Source: Pyrinomonadaceae bacterium MAG19_C2-C3 (lineage in GTDB: Bacteria > Acidobacteriota > Blastocatellia > Pyrinomonadales > Pyrinomonadaceae). From it: DNA of 64,000 nucleotides. Of the stretch, positions 53,768 through 62,010 are shown piece by piece; the first letter of the stretch is position 1; every line of letters begins with the position of its first letter. Position numbers and translations under genes: made by a program. The stretch spans positions 22,491 to 86,490 of the forward strand of contig JANDLT010000018.1 in NCBI GenBank assembly GCA_024330265.1, in the 5' to 3' direction. The notes below the pieces were generated by a model. That model did not search any database, was not told where the DNA came from, and saw only the letters and a program-made list of their open reading frames with translations.

Positions 53768-55525
53768 TTAAGCTGAACCGACGCGCGCACGTCGCATCAC
53801 GCGCACGCCCGCGCGCCAATCTTCGTTAATGTCGAAGCGATAAAGTTCGATGCGCGGGGAGATGAGGGCGGCGAGTGAATCGAAAGAGCGCGCGAAGCGA
53901 AGCAATGGCGCGACCGCATAAACGAGCGGCGGAGCATCGGCAAGCCGGACGGTTTCAAATAACGAATCGAGTCCATGAGCCTGACGCAGGGTTTCGATTC
54001 TGCGCCAGTAGTCGGCGGCTTGAAACGGAAGCGCGTCGTCTTCTGCGACTTTAAGTTCGATAACGACGAGTCTGCCGTCACGACGCACGGCGAGCAAATC
54101 AACGGGGCGCGCGTGTGAGGCGGTGTGCGCGGTGCGAATCTGCGCGTGAAGCGGAGCGAGACGTAAGCCCGCGTCAAGACGTGTGATGTCACGGCGCAAA
54201 AGCGATTCGAGCCAGCTTTCGGGCGCGAGATGAAATAGAGTGTGGCGATGGTTGGAAGAATCGTGACGACGCGCGGCGACGAGTTTAGCGATGAGTTCGC
54301 CAATGATTGGGGAAACTGTTCGCCAAGTGTGCGCGGTTGCGTTCGTGTCGCCTGCATCCGTGTCGCTCGTATTCGTATCGCTTATGTCGCTTGTGTCTGT
54401 GTCGTTTATAGCAAGCCGAAAATAGTCGCGCTTCGCCCTTGTGCGGGTGTTGTGTGAGACGCCGAGCCAGAGGTGTTCGCGGTTCATCAGGCGACGCAGA
54501 CGGGCGAATGCCAAGCCGTGAAAGCGAAGCGTTTCGCCGTGACGCGCGGGGATGATGTCAATCGCTTCGGGAGCAAGAAGGCGAATGCGTTCCGCGAGTT
54601 GTGACGGATGATGAGTGAGGCATGTCAGGCGTGATGCGGTGTGACGGGACGTGCGAACGGCTTCATCAAGTGATGGAGTCGGTTCATCGGTGAGCGCGGT
54701 TAGGTCATCATTCGCCCCGTACACGCGAACGCAAGCGCGCGTCGTCGGGCGAAGGCACGCGCATCGTAAAGCGATGTCGGATGCGTGCGCGCCGGAAGCG
54801 ACAATCCAGAGTTGCGTCGAGGCGGGCGTGTTATCAATCGCGCTTCGGGCGCGTTTGATTCTGCCGTGTTTGCGCGACGCAGCGGGACGGGAAGCAGCAA
54901 GACGCGCCAACCAGAGAAGCGACGAAGCGAGTAGGGAATCGGTCGCGGGTCGCATCGCCGTCTTGCGTGCGTTGGTTGGTGTGGCGATGTTCGTCAAGTC
55001 GCATGTCAGGGCGATGCGCGAGCGTCCGCGTGCGAGTATGACGCGGGCGAATCTGCCGGGACGCGTGCGGCGCGTGGAAGGACTCAAGGCACAGGTTTCG
55101 ATTTTCCATGCCGTCTCATCAAGGGCGTTTATGGCGAGATGTGCCAAACGCGCGCAGAGTTCGAGGCGCGCATGTTCGAGACGCGCGGCGTCATCGGTGA
55201 TGGAAGCGCGCGGCGTGAGCGTCACTAAAGAGGCGGGCGTCACGGTGTCGAGAATGGCGATTTGAAACTTGATTTGATTGTCGTCGTAAGACCATGCGCG
55301 AACTGAATGGGCGGTGAATCCTTGCGCTCCCCAAAACGAAAAGATGAGTTGATGACGTTCAACATTCACGTCGCAATCAACGCGACGCAGGTGGTGGTTC
55401 GATGTTTGGTGCGCGGTTGTTTCTTCCGTGCAAAACCATTCGGCATGGGCGTCGAGCAATCGCGTGATGTCGCGTCGCGCATTCCCGGCGGCATCTTTGG
55501 TGATGTTGGTAAAAGGAGATGACAT
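53768..55525 (-). CDS. Large protein with C-terminal PD-(D/E)XK nuclease-like domain
   Basis: A protein of about 585 residues, rich in Arg, Ala and Thr. The C-terminal 110 residues carry PVDLLAVRRDGRLVVIELKV, a clear D-x(n)-E-x-K core of PD-(D/E)XK enzymes (NucS/DUF91-like in style), then PFQAADYWRRIETL. A tract of Asp, Thr, Ser and Asn near residue 415 (NDTDTSDISDTNTSDTD) looks like a repeat-derived linker. The N-terminal part has no family I recognise. The ATG at 55525 is used; a TTG 35 codons earlier is possible. It could act in DNA processing, but no partner gene is adjacent. Confidence 0.6.
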   Translation of the reverse strand: MSSPFTNITKDAAGNARRDITRLLDAHAEWFCTEETTAHQTSNHHLRRVDCDVNVERHQLIFSFWGAQGFTAHSVRAWSYDDNQIKFQIAILDTVTPASLVTLTPRASITDDAARLEHARLELCARLAHLAINALDETAWKIETCALSPSTRRTRPGRFARVILARGRSRIALTCDLTNIATPTNARKTAMRPATDSLLASSLLWLARLAASRPAASRKHGRIKRARSAIDNTPASTQLWIVASGAHASDIALRCACLRPTTRACVRVYGANDDLTALTDEPTPSLDEAVRTSRHTASRLTCLTHHPSQLAERIRLLAPEAIDIIPARHGETLRFHGLAFARLRRLMNREHLWLGVSHNTRTRAKRDYFRLAINDTDTSDISDTNTSDTDAGDTNATAHTWRTVSPIIGELIAKLVAARRHDSSNHRHTLFHLAPESWLESLLRRDITRLDAGLRLAPLHAQIRTAHTASHARPVDLLAVRRDGRLVVIELKVAEDDALPFQAADYWRRIETLRQAHGLDSLFETVRLADAPPLVYAVAPLLRFARSFDSLAALISPRIELYRFDINEDWRAGVRVMRRARVGSA

Positions 55526-55649
55526 CGGCAGTGTCGCGTTTGTTATGGGCGCGAAGGCGACGGGCAAACCTCGCGCGTGGCATAGTGCATCGGAGTGTGG
55601 TTGCACGAAAGGTTTCTCGCGTCGGTTCAAATTGAAAACTTAATGTTAA

Positions 55650-55946
55650 TTAACTCACCTTACGCGGTTTTGTCTTTAGCCGCTTGAAAGCGGCTTTCCG
55701 CGAAGCGGCACTTAGCCACGCGATTTTATCGCGTGGACGAACGGCAAGAGAAATTGAAGGGCGTTTAAACGTCCTTTTGAAAGTTGGCTTTAGCCGGATG
55801 CTAAAGCGGGAGCGAGAAGGACGTTAAAACGCCCTCCGATTTTCAACTTGCGTTTCACCCAGCCGTCAACGGCTGGTCTAAGTGCCGCGAAGCGCGGAAA
55901 GCCCGATGAATCGGGCTAAACATCAAAACTGCGTAAGGGGAGTTAA
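55650..55946. repeat. 297-bp nested palindromic element
   Basis: This fills most of a 480-bp gap (55526-56005). Outer arms 55650-55672 and 55924-55946 match at 21 of 23 pairs (TTAACTCACCTTACGCGGTT...). Next, 55675-55717 and 55874-55920 are related reverse complements, each with its own small hairpin (GCCGCTTGAAAGCGGC; AGCCCGATGAATCGGGCT). Further in, 55758-55776 pairs with 55817-55835 (18 of 19). The centre is GCTTTAGC-CGGAT-GCTAAAGC. The ends share TCACCTTACGC with the element at 63165. No protein is encoded. Confidence 0.85.
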
Positions 55947-56005
55947 CTAAAGTTGAACGGCGGCGATGCTTCACTTTATCCGAAAATAGAACGAAAGGTT
56001 TGGGA

Positions 56006-57028
56006 ATGATTAAATTAACTTTACGCGCGCATGTTTTGATGTTCGCGCTGTTGGCGATGATTTACTCGACGGCGGCGGATGCGCGGGCGCAGGTTGCGAA
56101 CGATGCTTTGATGAAACTGCCCGCGTCGGATGCCGTGATGTACGTTGATGCCGAGCGCGCTTTGACGCAGGTTTTGCCGCGTCTGCTTGTCAATAACCAA
56201 GCTCAATTAACACAAATCAACGGCGACATTGACCGCTTCCGCGAGCGCACCGGAATTGACGCGCGCACGTTTAAGCGCGTCGCCATAGGGATGCGTTTCG
56301 TCGAAGTCGGAGAGAATAATTTCGATGTGCAATCCGTCGCCATCGCGTCGGGGACGTTTAATCCGGCGACGATGACGGCGGCGGCGCGACTCGGCTCGAA
56401 CGGCAAATACCGCGAAGAAAAGTATGCGGGCAAAACGATTTCGCTGTTCACGTTGAGCGAGCAAATTAAATTGCTCGGCGTGATGAACATGAGCGCGGGC
56501 GAAATCGCGGTCGCACCTCTGGACGCGACGACATTGGCGATAGGTCAGGCGGCGGGCGTGCGCGCGGCGATTGACGCGGCGCAAGGAAGCAATCGCGCGA
56601 GTGCCGACATCATCGGTCTGGCGACGCAGAACGCGAACGCTTTTTTCAGTTTCGGCGGCAATGTTCCGTCGTCGTTCGTGCAAAATCTCGACTTTGGGAA
56701 TGAAGAAATCAAACGCGGGGTGGCTTCGATTCGTCAGGTGTACGGCTCTGTCTCTACGACCGCGAAAGGCTTTCAAGTCACGACGACGGCGCGCACGGCG
56801 GAAGCGGGAGCGGCGCAAAGTCTCGGCAGTACGATTGATGCCCTTCGACAACTCGCACCGCTTTTGACGGGTACGATGCGCGGCGATAATGGCAGATTGG
56901 CGCGGGCGGCTCTCGACAATTTGAAAGTTCAGATTGTGGGTAACGAAGTCAAATTCAGTTTGGAAATGAGCGACGGCGATGTCGCGTTGCTCGTCCCGCG
57001 CATCTTCCCGAATCGCGCGGCGCGGTGA
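56006..57028 (+). CDS. Exported protein of unknown function
   Basis: A 340-residue protein with a signal peptide (AHVLMFALLAMIYSTAADA). The mature part is rich in Ala, Gly, Asn and Thr. It has FMKLPASDAVMYVDAERAL in outline, a FRERTGIDARTFKRVAIGM segment and a C-terminal AALDNLKVQIVGNEVKFSLEM. The pattern resembles exported Acidobacteriota proteins of unknown function that may act at the outer membrane. The ATG at 56006 is used; a TTG two codons earlier is possible. It is isolated, with the palindromic element upstream and a convergent terminator downstream. Confidence 0.7.
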   Translation: MIKLTLRAHVLMFALLAMIYSTAADARAQVANDALMKLPASDAVMYVDAERALTQVLPRLLVNNQAQLTQINGDIDRFRERTGIDARTFKRVAIGMRFVEVGENNFDVQSVAIASGTFNPATMTAAARLGSNGKYREEKYAGKTISLFTLSEQIKLLGVMNMSAGEIAVAPLDATTLAIGQAAGVRAAIDAAQGSNRASADIIGLATQNANAFFSFGGNVPSSFVQNLDFGNEEIKRGVASIRQVYGSVSTTAKGFQVTTTARTAEAGAAQSLGSTIDALRQLAPLLTGTMRGDNGRLARAALDNLKVQIVGNEVKFSLEMSDGDVALLVPRIFPNRAAR

Positions 57029-57044
57029 GTTGGTTGATAGTTCA

Positions 57045-57136
57045 AGGTTCAAAGTTTAACGTCAAAAGCAAAAGAGCGTGTCATGCGGCACGCTCTTTTT
57101 GCTTTGAAACTTGAAACTTGGGACGTTGAACTTTGA
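57045..57136 (+). repeat. 7-bp word repeats flanking a terminator
   Basis: The left block AGTTCAA, GGTTCAA, AGTTTAA and the right block TTGAAAC, TTGAAAC, TTGGGAC, GTTGAAC, TTTGAAC are complementary and enclose the terminator hairpin at 57068-57102. Confidence 0.75.
57068..57102. terminator. Rho-independent terminator, bidirectional
   Basis: GCAAAAGAGCGTG and CACGCTCTTTTTGC pair with an 8-nt loop and T/A tracts on both sides, between convergent genes at 57028 and 57143. Confidence 0.85.
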
Positions 57137-57142
57137 ACATTT

Positions 57143-59167
57143 TTAAGGCAAATCTTGCGTGCCGCCCGGAGCGGGGAAACCGCCGGTGGCGGGCGAGATG
57201 AGCGGTGACATGGGTTCGTCGGCGGCGAGGCGGGCGAGAACGTCATCGTAGATTTTGATGTCGCCCGCCTCTTCCATGCGACGACGCGCGGCGGTGATAT
57301 AGTCGCCGAAGACTTGTGATTGCGCGCTCTGCAAAGCCTGTCGCGTCAGTGTGTCGCGTTGTTTGGCGAACTCCGTGAGGTCGGCATCGGTGCGGGCGGC
57401 GACAGCGACGACGACGTACTGGTCGCCGATTTTAATTGGCGTGCGCGTAACTTGACCCGGTGCGAGAGCGAAGATTGCCGCGTCGCTTGCCGCGCTTGTT
57501 CCGGCAGAGCCGAGCGGCGAACCGAGCGTGTAATCTTTTTCGTCGGCGGCTTCGAGTCCGAGCGCGGCGGCGCGTGCGCGAAGGTCGGCGGCGGATTCGG
57601 CGTTGGCGGCTAATTCGTTGGCGCGGGCTTCGAGTTGGGCGCGGGCTTGTTCTTCCTGTGTGCGTTTGACAACTTGGTCGCGCACTTCGGCGAGTTCGGG
57701 TGTGCGCGGCGGGCGCACGTCAATTAGGAGCGGAATCGCAAAGCCGCCTCTGATGCCGACGCGCTCGCCGACATCGCCCGTGTTGTTGAGCGGGGCAACG
57801 GCTTCTTCAAATTGCGGCGAACTGCCTATGTCCTGCACATCATCGCCGGGCTTGATGTAGTCGGTTTCGCGTATCATTTCGGCGGGTGTCATGTTGGCTT
57901 CCGCTGCGAGTTCGCGTGCGACTTGTTCGACGTTTTTGGTTTCCTTCAAACGCTCTGTGGCGCGTGTGGCGAGTTGCGCGGCGGCGGCGTAAGCCCGGCG
58001 GTTGCGAAGCGAAACGAGTAGTTCCTGTTTGGCATCTTCAAAGGATTTCGGGACGCTTTCGCCGCGCCGGAAGACATAATATGCGTTGCCGATTTTCTTC
58101 GGCTCGGAGATTTGACCGGGTTCGAGTTGAAGCAGACTTTGCAGCGCGTCGTCGGGTTTGGCGTTCGGGTTGCGACGCAGTATGTTAGCGAGTGCGCCGC
58201 CGTTGCGGGCGGTCGCGGGGTCTTCGGAATTGCCGCGCGCAAGTTCCGCGAAGCGTTCTTCGCTCACCTTGTCATCGTTGTTTGTGCCGCGTGCCTGACG
58301 AATCAGGTCGAGGGCTTTGTTGCGAACTTGGTCGTCTAAATCGGGGCGCGCGATTTTCAGAACGATTTGCTGAAGACGAACGCCCGCCTGTTTGTTGGCG
58401 GCGGGTAAGCGTTCGTATTCGGCGCGAAGTTCTTCATCTGAAAAGTTTAGATTCGCACCGGCTTTCTCTTGGTTGATGAAGACGTAGCGAATCTTTTTCT
58501 GCGGCGTGGTAATCGCAAAATCGGATTTGTTCTTGTCGTAGAAAGCCTGTATGTCGGCATCGGAAGGCTGCAAGCGAGTGGCGAGTTTGTCGGCGACGAC
58601 GGGGACATAGACGAGTTCAAACTTGGTGTTGGCGCGCTTCCAATCTTCTTCGACTTGTTGCGGAGAAATCTGTACGCCCGCCGTGACGAACTCTTGAACT
58701 TTCGCGGCGGCAAGCGCGGCGCGTTGTTCGGCTTCGTACCGCCCTACGTCACCGACACGACGACGATAGCGTTCCGCGCCGATAAAGTTTCCCGCCGCGT
58801 CGCTGAATTGTTGGCGCAACTTTTCGGCGAGTTCGGCGTCAGACACGCCCAAGCCGAGTTGCACCGCTTGCGCCGCGATGACACGTTGCGAAACCAGACC
58901 GTCGAGCAAGCCGCGATTGCCGCCGAGTTGCGCGAGGTAAGTTTGCCCTTGCGGGATGCGCGTGTACTGCTCTTTGATGGCTTCCAATTCGCTGACTTTG
59001 ATTTCTTGGTCGCCGATGCGCGCCACCGTTTCATTCGCGGTCGCAATCGTGGCATTCACATCGCTCGACGGGGCGTAAAAGAAAACTAGACTGACGCCAA
59101 GTAAGATGGCGAACAGGATGATAAAAGTGCTTTGCGTCCGTTTGAGACGGCTTAATTGTTTGAGCAT
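57143..59167 (-). CDS. PpiD/SurA-type peptidyl-prolyl isomerase (parvulin family)
   Basis: A 674-residue membrane-anchored foldase. One N-terminal TM (FIILFAILLGVSLVFFY) is followed by a SurA_N-like region (VARIGDQEIKVSELEAIKEQ, then QRVIAAQAVQLGLGVSDAEL). Parvulin-type blocks come near residues 260-370 (VRLQQIVLKI, FAELARGNSEDPATARNGG, LEPGQISEPKKIGNAYYVF), with a second PPIase-like block further C-terminal (GQVTRTPIKIGDQYVVVAV). It assists folding of exported and outer-membrane proteins. It ends close to a terminator and starts beside a heptad-repeat block. Confidence 0.88.
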   Translation of the reverse strand: MLKQLSRLKRTQSTFIILFAILLGVSLVFFYAPSSDVNATIATANETVARIGDQEIKVSELEAIKEQYTRIPQGQTYLAQLGGNRGLLDGLVSQRVIAAQAVQLGLGVSDAELAEKLRQQFSDAAGNFIGAERYRRRVGDVGRYEAEQRAALAAAKVQEFVTAGVQISPQQVEEDWKRANTKFELVYVPVVADKLATRLQPSDADIQAFYDKNKSDFAITTPQKKIRYVFINQEKAGANLNFSDEELRAEYERLPAANKQAGVRLQQIVLKIARPDLDDQVRNKALDLIRQARGTNNDDKVSEERFAELARGNSEDPATARNGGALANILRRNPNAKPDDALQSLLQLEPGQISEPKKIGNAYYVFRRGESVPKSFEDAKQELLVSLRNRRAYAAAAQLATRATERLKETKNVEQVARELAAEANMTPAEMIRETDYIKPGDDVQDIGSSPQFEEAVAPLNNTGDVGERVGIRGGFAIPLLIDVRPPRTPELAEVRDQVVKRTQEEQARAQLEARANELAANAESAADLRARAAALGLEAADEKDYTLGSPLGSAGTSAASDAAIFALAPGQVTRTPIKIGDQYVVVAVAARTDADLTEFAKQRDTLTRQALQSAQSQVFGDYITAARRRMEEAGDIKIYDDVLARLAADEPMSPLISPATGGFPAPGGTQDLP

Positions 59168-59184
59168 GAAAATCCTTAAAAGAG

Positions 59185-59384
59185 AGGAGTCAGGAGTCAG
59201 AAGTCAGGAGCCAGAATGAAGGCGGAATTAAATCCGCTTCAGTTCTCACCGTCACACTTCCGCCTTTTGCCGCAAAATTGTAACGAACGATACCCGGCAA
59301 AGCAAAGCAGGCGGGTTAGAAAGAAAACGAGGCACAAGGCAAACCGTCTTCATTCCGGCTTCTGACTCCTGACTTCTGACTCCT
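59185..59384. repeat. Mirrored 7-bp word repeats (GGAGTCA / CTTCTGA family)
   Basis: Left block 59185-59220 (AGGAGTCAGGAGTCAGAAGT...) and right block 59349-59384 (complementary TTCTGACTCCTGACTTCTGA words) match at 32 of 36 pairs and enclose 128 bp without a gene. The right block is followed by a T-run. Confidence 0.8.
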
Positions 59385-59411
59385 GTTTTTTTATGCTATA
59401 TCTTGCTTATC

Positions 59412-60473
59412 ATGGGCTATTCAATTTGGGTGTGGGTCGGCTTCGGCATTTTCATATTGGCTATGTTGAGCCTCGATTTGGGGCTTCTCAATCGTAAAAC
59501 GCACGCGCCGACGTACCGCGAAGCCGGAACGTGGAGCGCGGTGTGGGTGTCGCTGGCGTTTGTGTTTGCGGGAATTATTTATTTCGCGCCGACTTTCTTA
59601 GGCATCGCGCCGGACGTGGCGGGCTTAAAAGTTAAGCAATTCCTGACGGGTTATCTCATCGAACTGTCGCTTTCGGTGGATAACCTGTTCGTGTTTCTGC
59701 TCGTTTTTTCTTACTTCAAAGTCCCGAAACAGTATCAACATCGCGTGTTGTTCTGGGGCGTACTCGGCGCGCTCGTGATGCGTATCACGATGATTTTCTT
59801 AGGCACGGCACTGATAAAGAATTTTCATTGGATTATCTATATCTTCGGGGCGTTTCTCGTTTATACGGGCATCAAGATGATGCGCGGCAGCGATGAAGAA
59901 ACTAACCCGGAAGATAATCCGGTGGTGCGTTTCGTGACGCGGTTTGTGCCGATTTCGCGCCACTACGAAGAAGATAAATTCTTTACGATAGAGAACGGGC
60001 GGCGCGTCGGAACGCTGCTTTTTCTCGTGTTGGTTATCGTCGAAGTCACTGATTTAGTATTCGCGGTGGATTCGATTCCGGCGGTCTTCGGCGTGTTTCG
60101 CTCGCCTGCTGAAGTTGACCCGTTTATCGTTTATACATCAAACGTGTTTGCGATTTTGGGTTTGCGTTCGCTCTACTTTTTGCTCGCCGGAGTGGTGGAT
60201 AAATTTCATTTGTTGAAGTACGGGTTGGCGATTGTACTAACCTTCATAGGCGTCAAGATGTTATTACCGGGCGTCGAAGAATTGCTTGAACTTACAGGAC
60301 GCGGGGCGACAATCAATCCCAAGTTTTTCCATATCTCAATCGAAGTATCGCTCATGGTCGTCCTTGTCGTGCTAGTCGGGTCAATTGTCGGGTCGCTGGT
60401 TTTTCCGGCGCGCGTGAAGATGGACGACACACCACTGCCTGATGCGATGAAGATGGACGACACGCGGAAATAA
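59412..60473 (+). CDS. TerC/Alx family integral membrane protein
   Basis: A 353-residue polytopic protein of the TerC family. Signature regions are FLTGYLIELSLSVDNLFVFLL (with conserved Glu, Ser, Asp and Asn), LFWGVLGALVMRI, KFFTIENGRRVGTLLFLVL and VEVTDLVFAVDSIPAVFG (VTD-x-x-FA-x-DS motif). Family members are implicated in Mn2+ or Ca2+ export, or membrane-protein function. I looked for a yybP-ykoY-like manganese leader upstream and did not see one. The ATG at 59412 is used; a TTG three codons earlier is possible. Confidence 0.93.
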   Translation: MGYSIWVWVGFGIFILAMLSLDLGLLNRKTHAPTYREAGTWSAVWVSLAFVFAGIIYFAPTFLGIAPDVAGLKVKQFLTGYLIELSLSVDNLFVFLLVFSYFKVPKQYQHRVLFWGVLGALVMRITMIFLGTALIKNFHWIIYIFGAFLVYTGIKMMRGSDEETNPEDNPVVRFVTRFVPISRHYEEDKFFTIENGRRVGTLLFLVLVIVEVTDLVFAVDSIPAVFGVFRSPAEVDPFIVYTSNVFAILGLRSLYFLLAGVVDKFHLLKYGLAIVLTFIGVKMLLPGVEELLELTGRGATINPKFFHISIEVSLMVVLVVLVGSIVGSLVFPARVKMDDTPLPDAMKMDDTRK

Positions 60474-60493
60474 ACTGTCGGGCGCGAAAAGGG

Positions 60494-60523
60494 TTGATGC
60501 GCGGTTCGCCCGTGTGCTAAGTT
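60494..60523 (+). promoter_or_regulatory. Promoter candidate for the FecR-domain gene
   Basis: TTGATG (60494-60499) and TAAGTT (60518-60523) with an 18-bp spacer, about 175 bp before the ATG at 60697. Confidence 0.45.
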
Positions 60524-60696
60524 GGAATCAGGGCGGTATCTTCCCGCTATTGCCCGTCTCAAATAAGCAGCTTCAAACAAGCCACACCACTACCAGTCAC
60601 TTCCTTTACTTATATTTCCAGCCAGAGCGTTTCAGAACCAGCGCGCTTCTTCTTCCGCGTGCCGACGCGCTTCTTCATTCCTTCGACTTACGCACC

Positions 60697-61926
60697 ATGA
60701 GTACCACGCAAAACCAGTTCAACCTCGAATGGTGGATAATCCAAAAGCGGTTCGTGTATCTGCTGGCAATTCTCCTCCTCGTCGCCGTCGTGGTGGCGGG
60801 CGGCAGTTATTACTTGCGGAATTACGGCGGCGCGCTCGGCGCGAATCATGCGAGTCTGCCGACGGGTGCGCGCTTCGATTCGTTTGAAGGCGACGTGCGC
60901 GTGATTCGCGCGCAGACACGCGAAACAATCGAAGCGAACAGTGGGCTGGGTTTAGAACCCGGCGACATCGTACAGACACAGGAAAGCGGGCGGGCGCGCA
61001 TCCTGCTTATTGACGGTTCGACATTGCTTGTGCGCCCGAACAGCGTCGTGCAGATTCGTGATAACGAGAACACGGACGGCAAAGGAACGCGGGTGCGCGT
61101 CGCGGTGGATAGGGGACTCGTCAACGTGCGAACCGCCACACTTGGCTCCGGGCAAACCAACGTCGTCGAAACTAAGCTGACGCAGAACCGCATCGCCTCT
61201 GAAACCGGAGCGACATTTAGCGTGCGCGAAGACAACACCGAAGACATTCGCGTCGCCGCCGGTTCAATCGAAACCACGACGCGCGACGGCGAGAAGACTA
61301 ACGTGCAGGGCGGCGAATATGTCGCGGTCACGGCTTCGGGACGCATCGCCCGCGTCGAAAAATTACTCGAACCGCCGATGCCAATCGCTCCGCGTGACCT
61401 TCAAAGAATTTTCGTCGCCGCCGGACAGAACACGTCGAACGTCACTCTGCGCTGGCAAAAGCACGCGGGGGCGATGACGTATCAGGTTGAAGTCGCCACC
61501 TCGCCGTTCTTCGTTGCCGCCGGACGGGTCAGCCAACGCGGTCAATTATCCGCGAGTGAATTTGATGTCGGCGCGCTCAAGCCGGGAGCATACTACTGGC
61601 GCGTGCAGACGAGCGGCGCATCGGGTCAAACCAGCGAATGGTCTGAAGGACAAAAGTTTATCGTCGCCATGCCCGCCACCACCGAACAGCAAGTCGAACT
61701 GCGCGACACGAGTGTTGAATACGTCGCCGGAACGATTTACATTTTGCGCGGACGCGCCGCACCGGGCAATACCGTGCGCGCCGAAGGGCGACACACGATG
61801 GTTTCAAGCAACGGCTTCTTCCAACTTCAAGTGACGTGTCCGCGCGGAGCGTCCGCCGTCAATGTTGAAGTCGAAGACGCGCAAGGCAATCGCAATCGCA
61901 CGCGCCTCGCGCTTCGTCAATCTTAA
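60697..61926 (+). CDS. FecR-domain membrane-anchored protein
   Basis: A 409-residue protein. A single N-terminal TM (FVYLLAILLLVAVVVAGG) is followed by a FecR-like beta domain at about residues 55-215 (FDSFEGDVRVIRAQTRETIE, LEPGDIVQTQESGRARILLI, GSTLLVRPNSVVQIRDN). The C-terminal part (about 235-320) looks like a fibronectin-III or similar beta domain (TLRWQKHAGAMTYQVEVATS, PGAYYWRVQTSG), then an Ig-like end. FecR domains bind signals or peptidoglycan-related partners; no ECF sigma factor is adjacent, so the classical FecR-FecI arrangement is absent. The ATG at 60697 fits the membrane anchor. Confidence 0.82.
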   Translation: MSTTQNQFNLEWWIIQKRFVYLLAILLLVAVVVAGGSYYLRNYGGALGANHASLPTGARFDSFEGDVRVIRAQTRETIEANSGLGLEPGDIVQTQESGRARILLIDGSTLLVRPNSVVQIRDNENTDGKGTRVRVAVDRGLVNVRTATLGSGQTNVVETKLTQNRIASETGATFSVREDNTEDIRVAAGSIETTTRDGEKTNVQGGEYVAVTASGRIARVEKLLEPPMPIAPRDLQRIFVAAGQNTSNVTLRWQKHAGAMTYQVEVATSPFFVAAGRVSQRGQLSASEFDVGALKPGAYYWRVQTSGASGQTSEWSEGQKFIVAMPATTEQQVELRDTSVEYVAGTIYILRGRAAPGNTVRAEGRHTMVSSNGFFQLQVTCPRGASAVNVEVEDAQGNRNRTRLALRQS

Positions 61927-61939
61927 ATTGTTTAAGCTT

Positions 61940-61973
61940 AGTTGAGATTGAACATTTGAAATTGAACATGTGA
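61940..61973 (+). repeat. Short 7-bp word repeat (ATTGAAC family)
   Basis: GTTGAG-ATTGAAC, ATTTGAA, ATTGAAC, ATGTGAG between the FecR-domain gene and the GGDEF gene. Confidence 0.65.
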
Positions 61974-62010
61974 GGAAATCCTAAAACTCTTTACCTCTCC
62001 ACTTCGTTTT

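Noticed and set aside
59168..59411. Manganese (yybP-ykoY) riboswitch upstream of the TerC-family gene
   Set aside because: This leader type often precedes such genes, but I find no matching conserved loops; the region is mainly heptad repeats.
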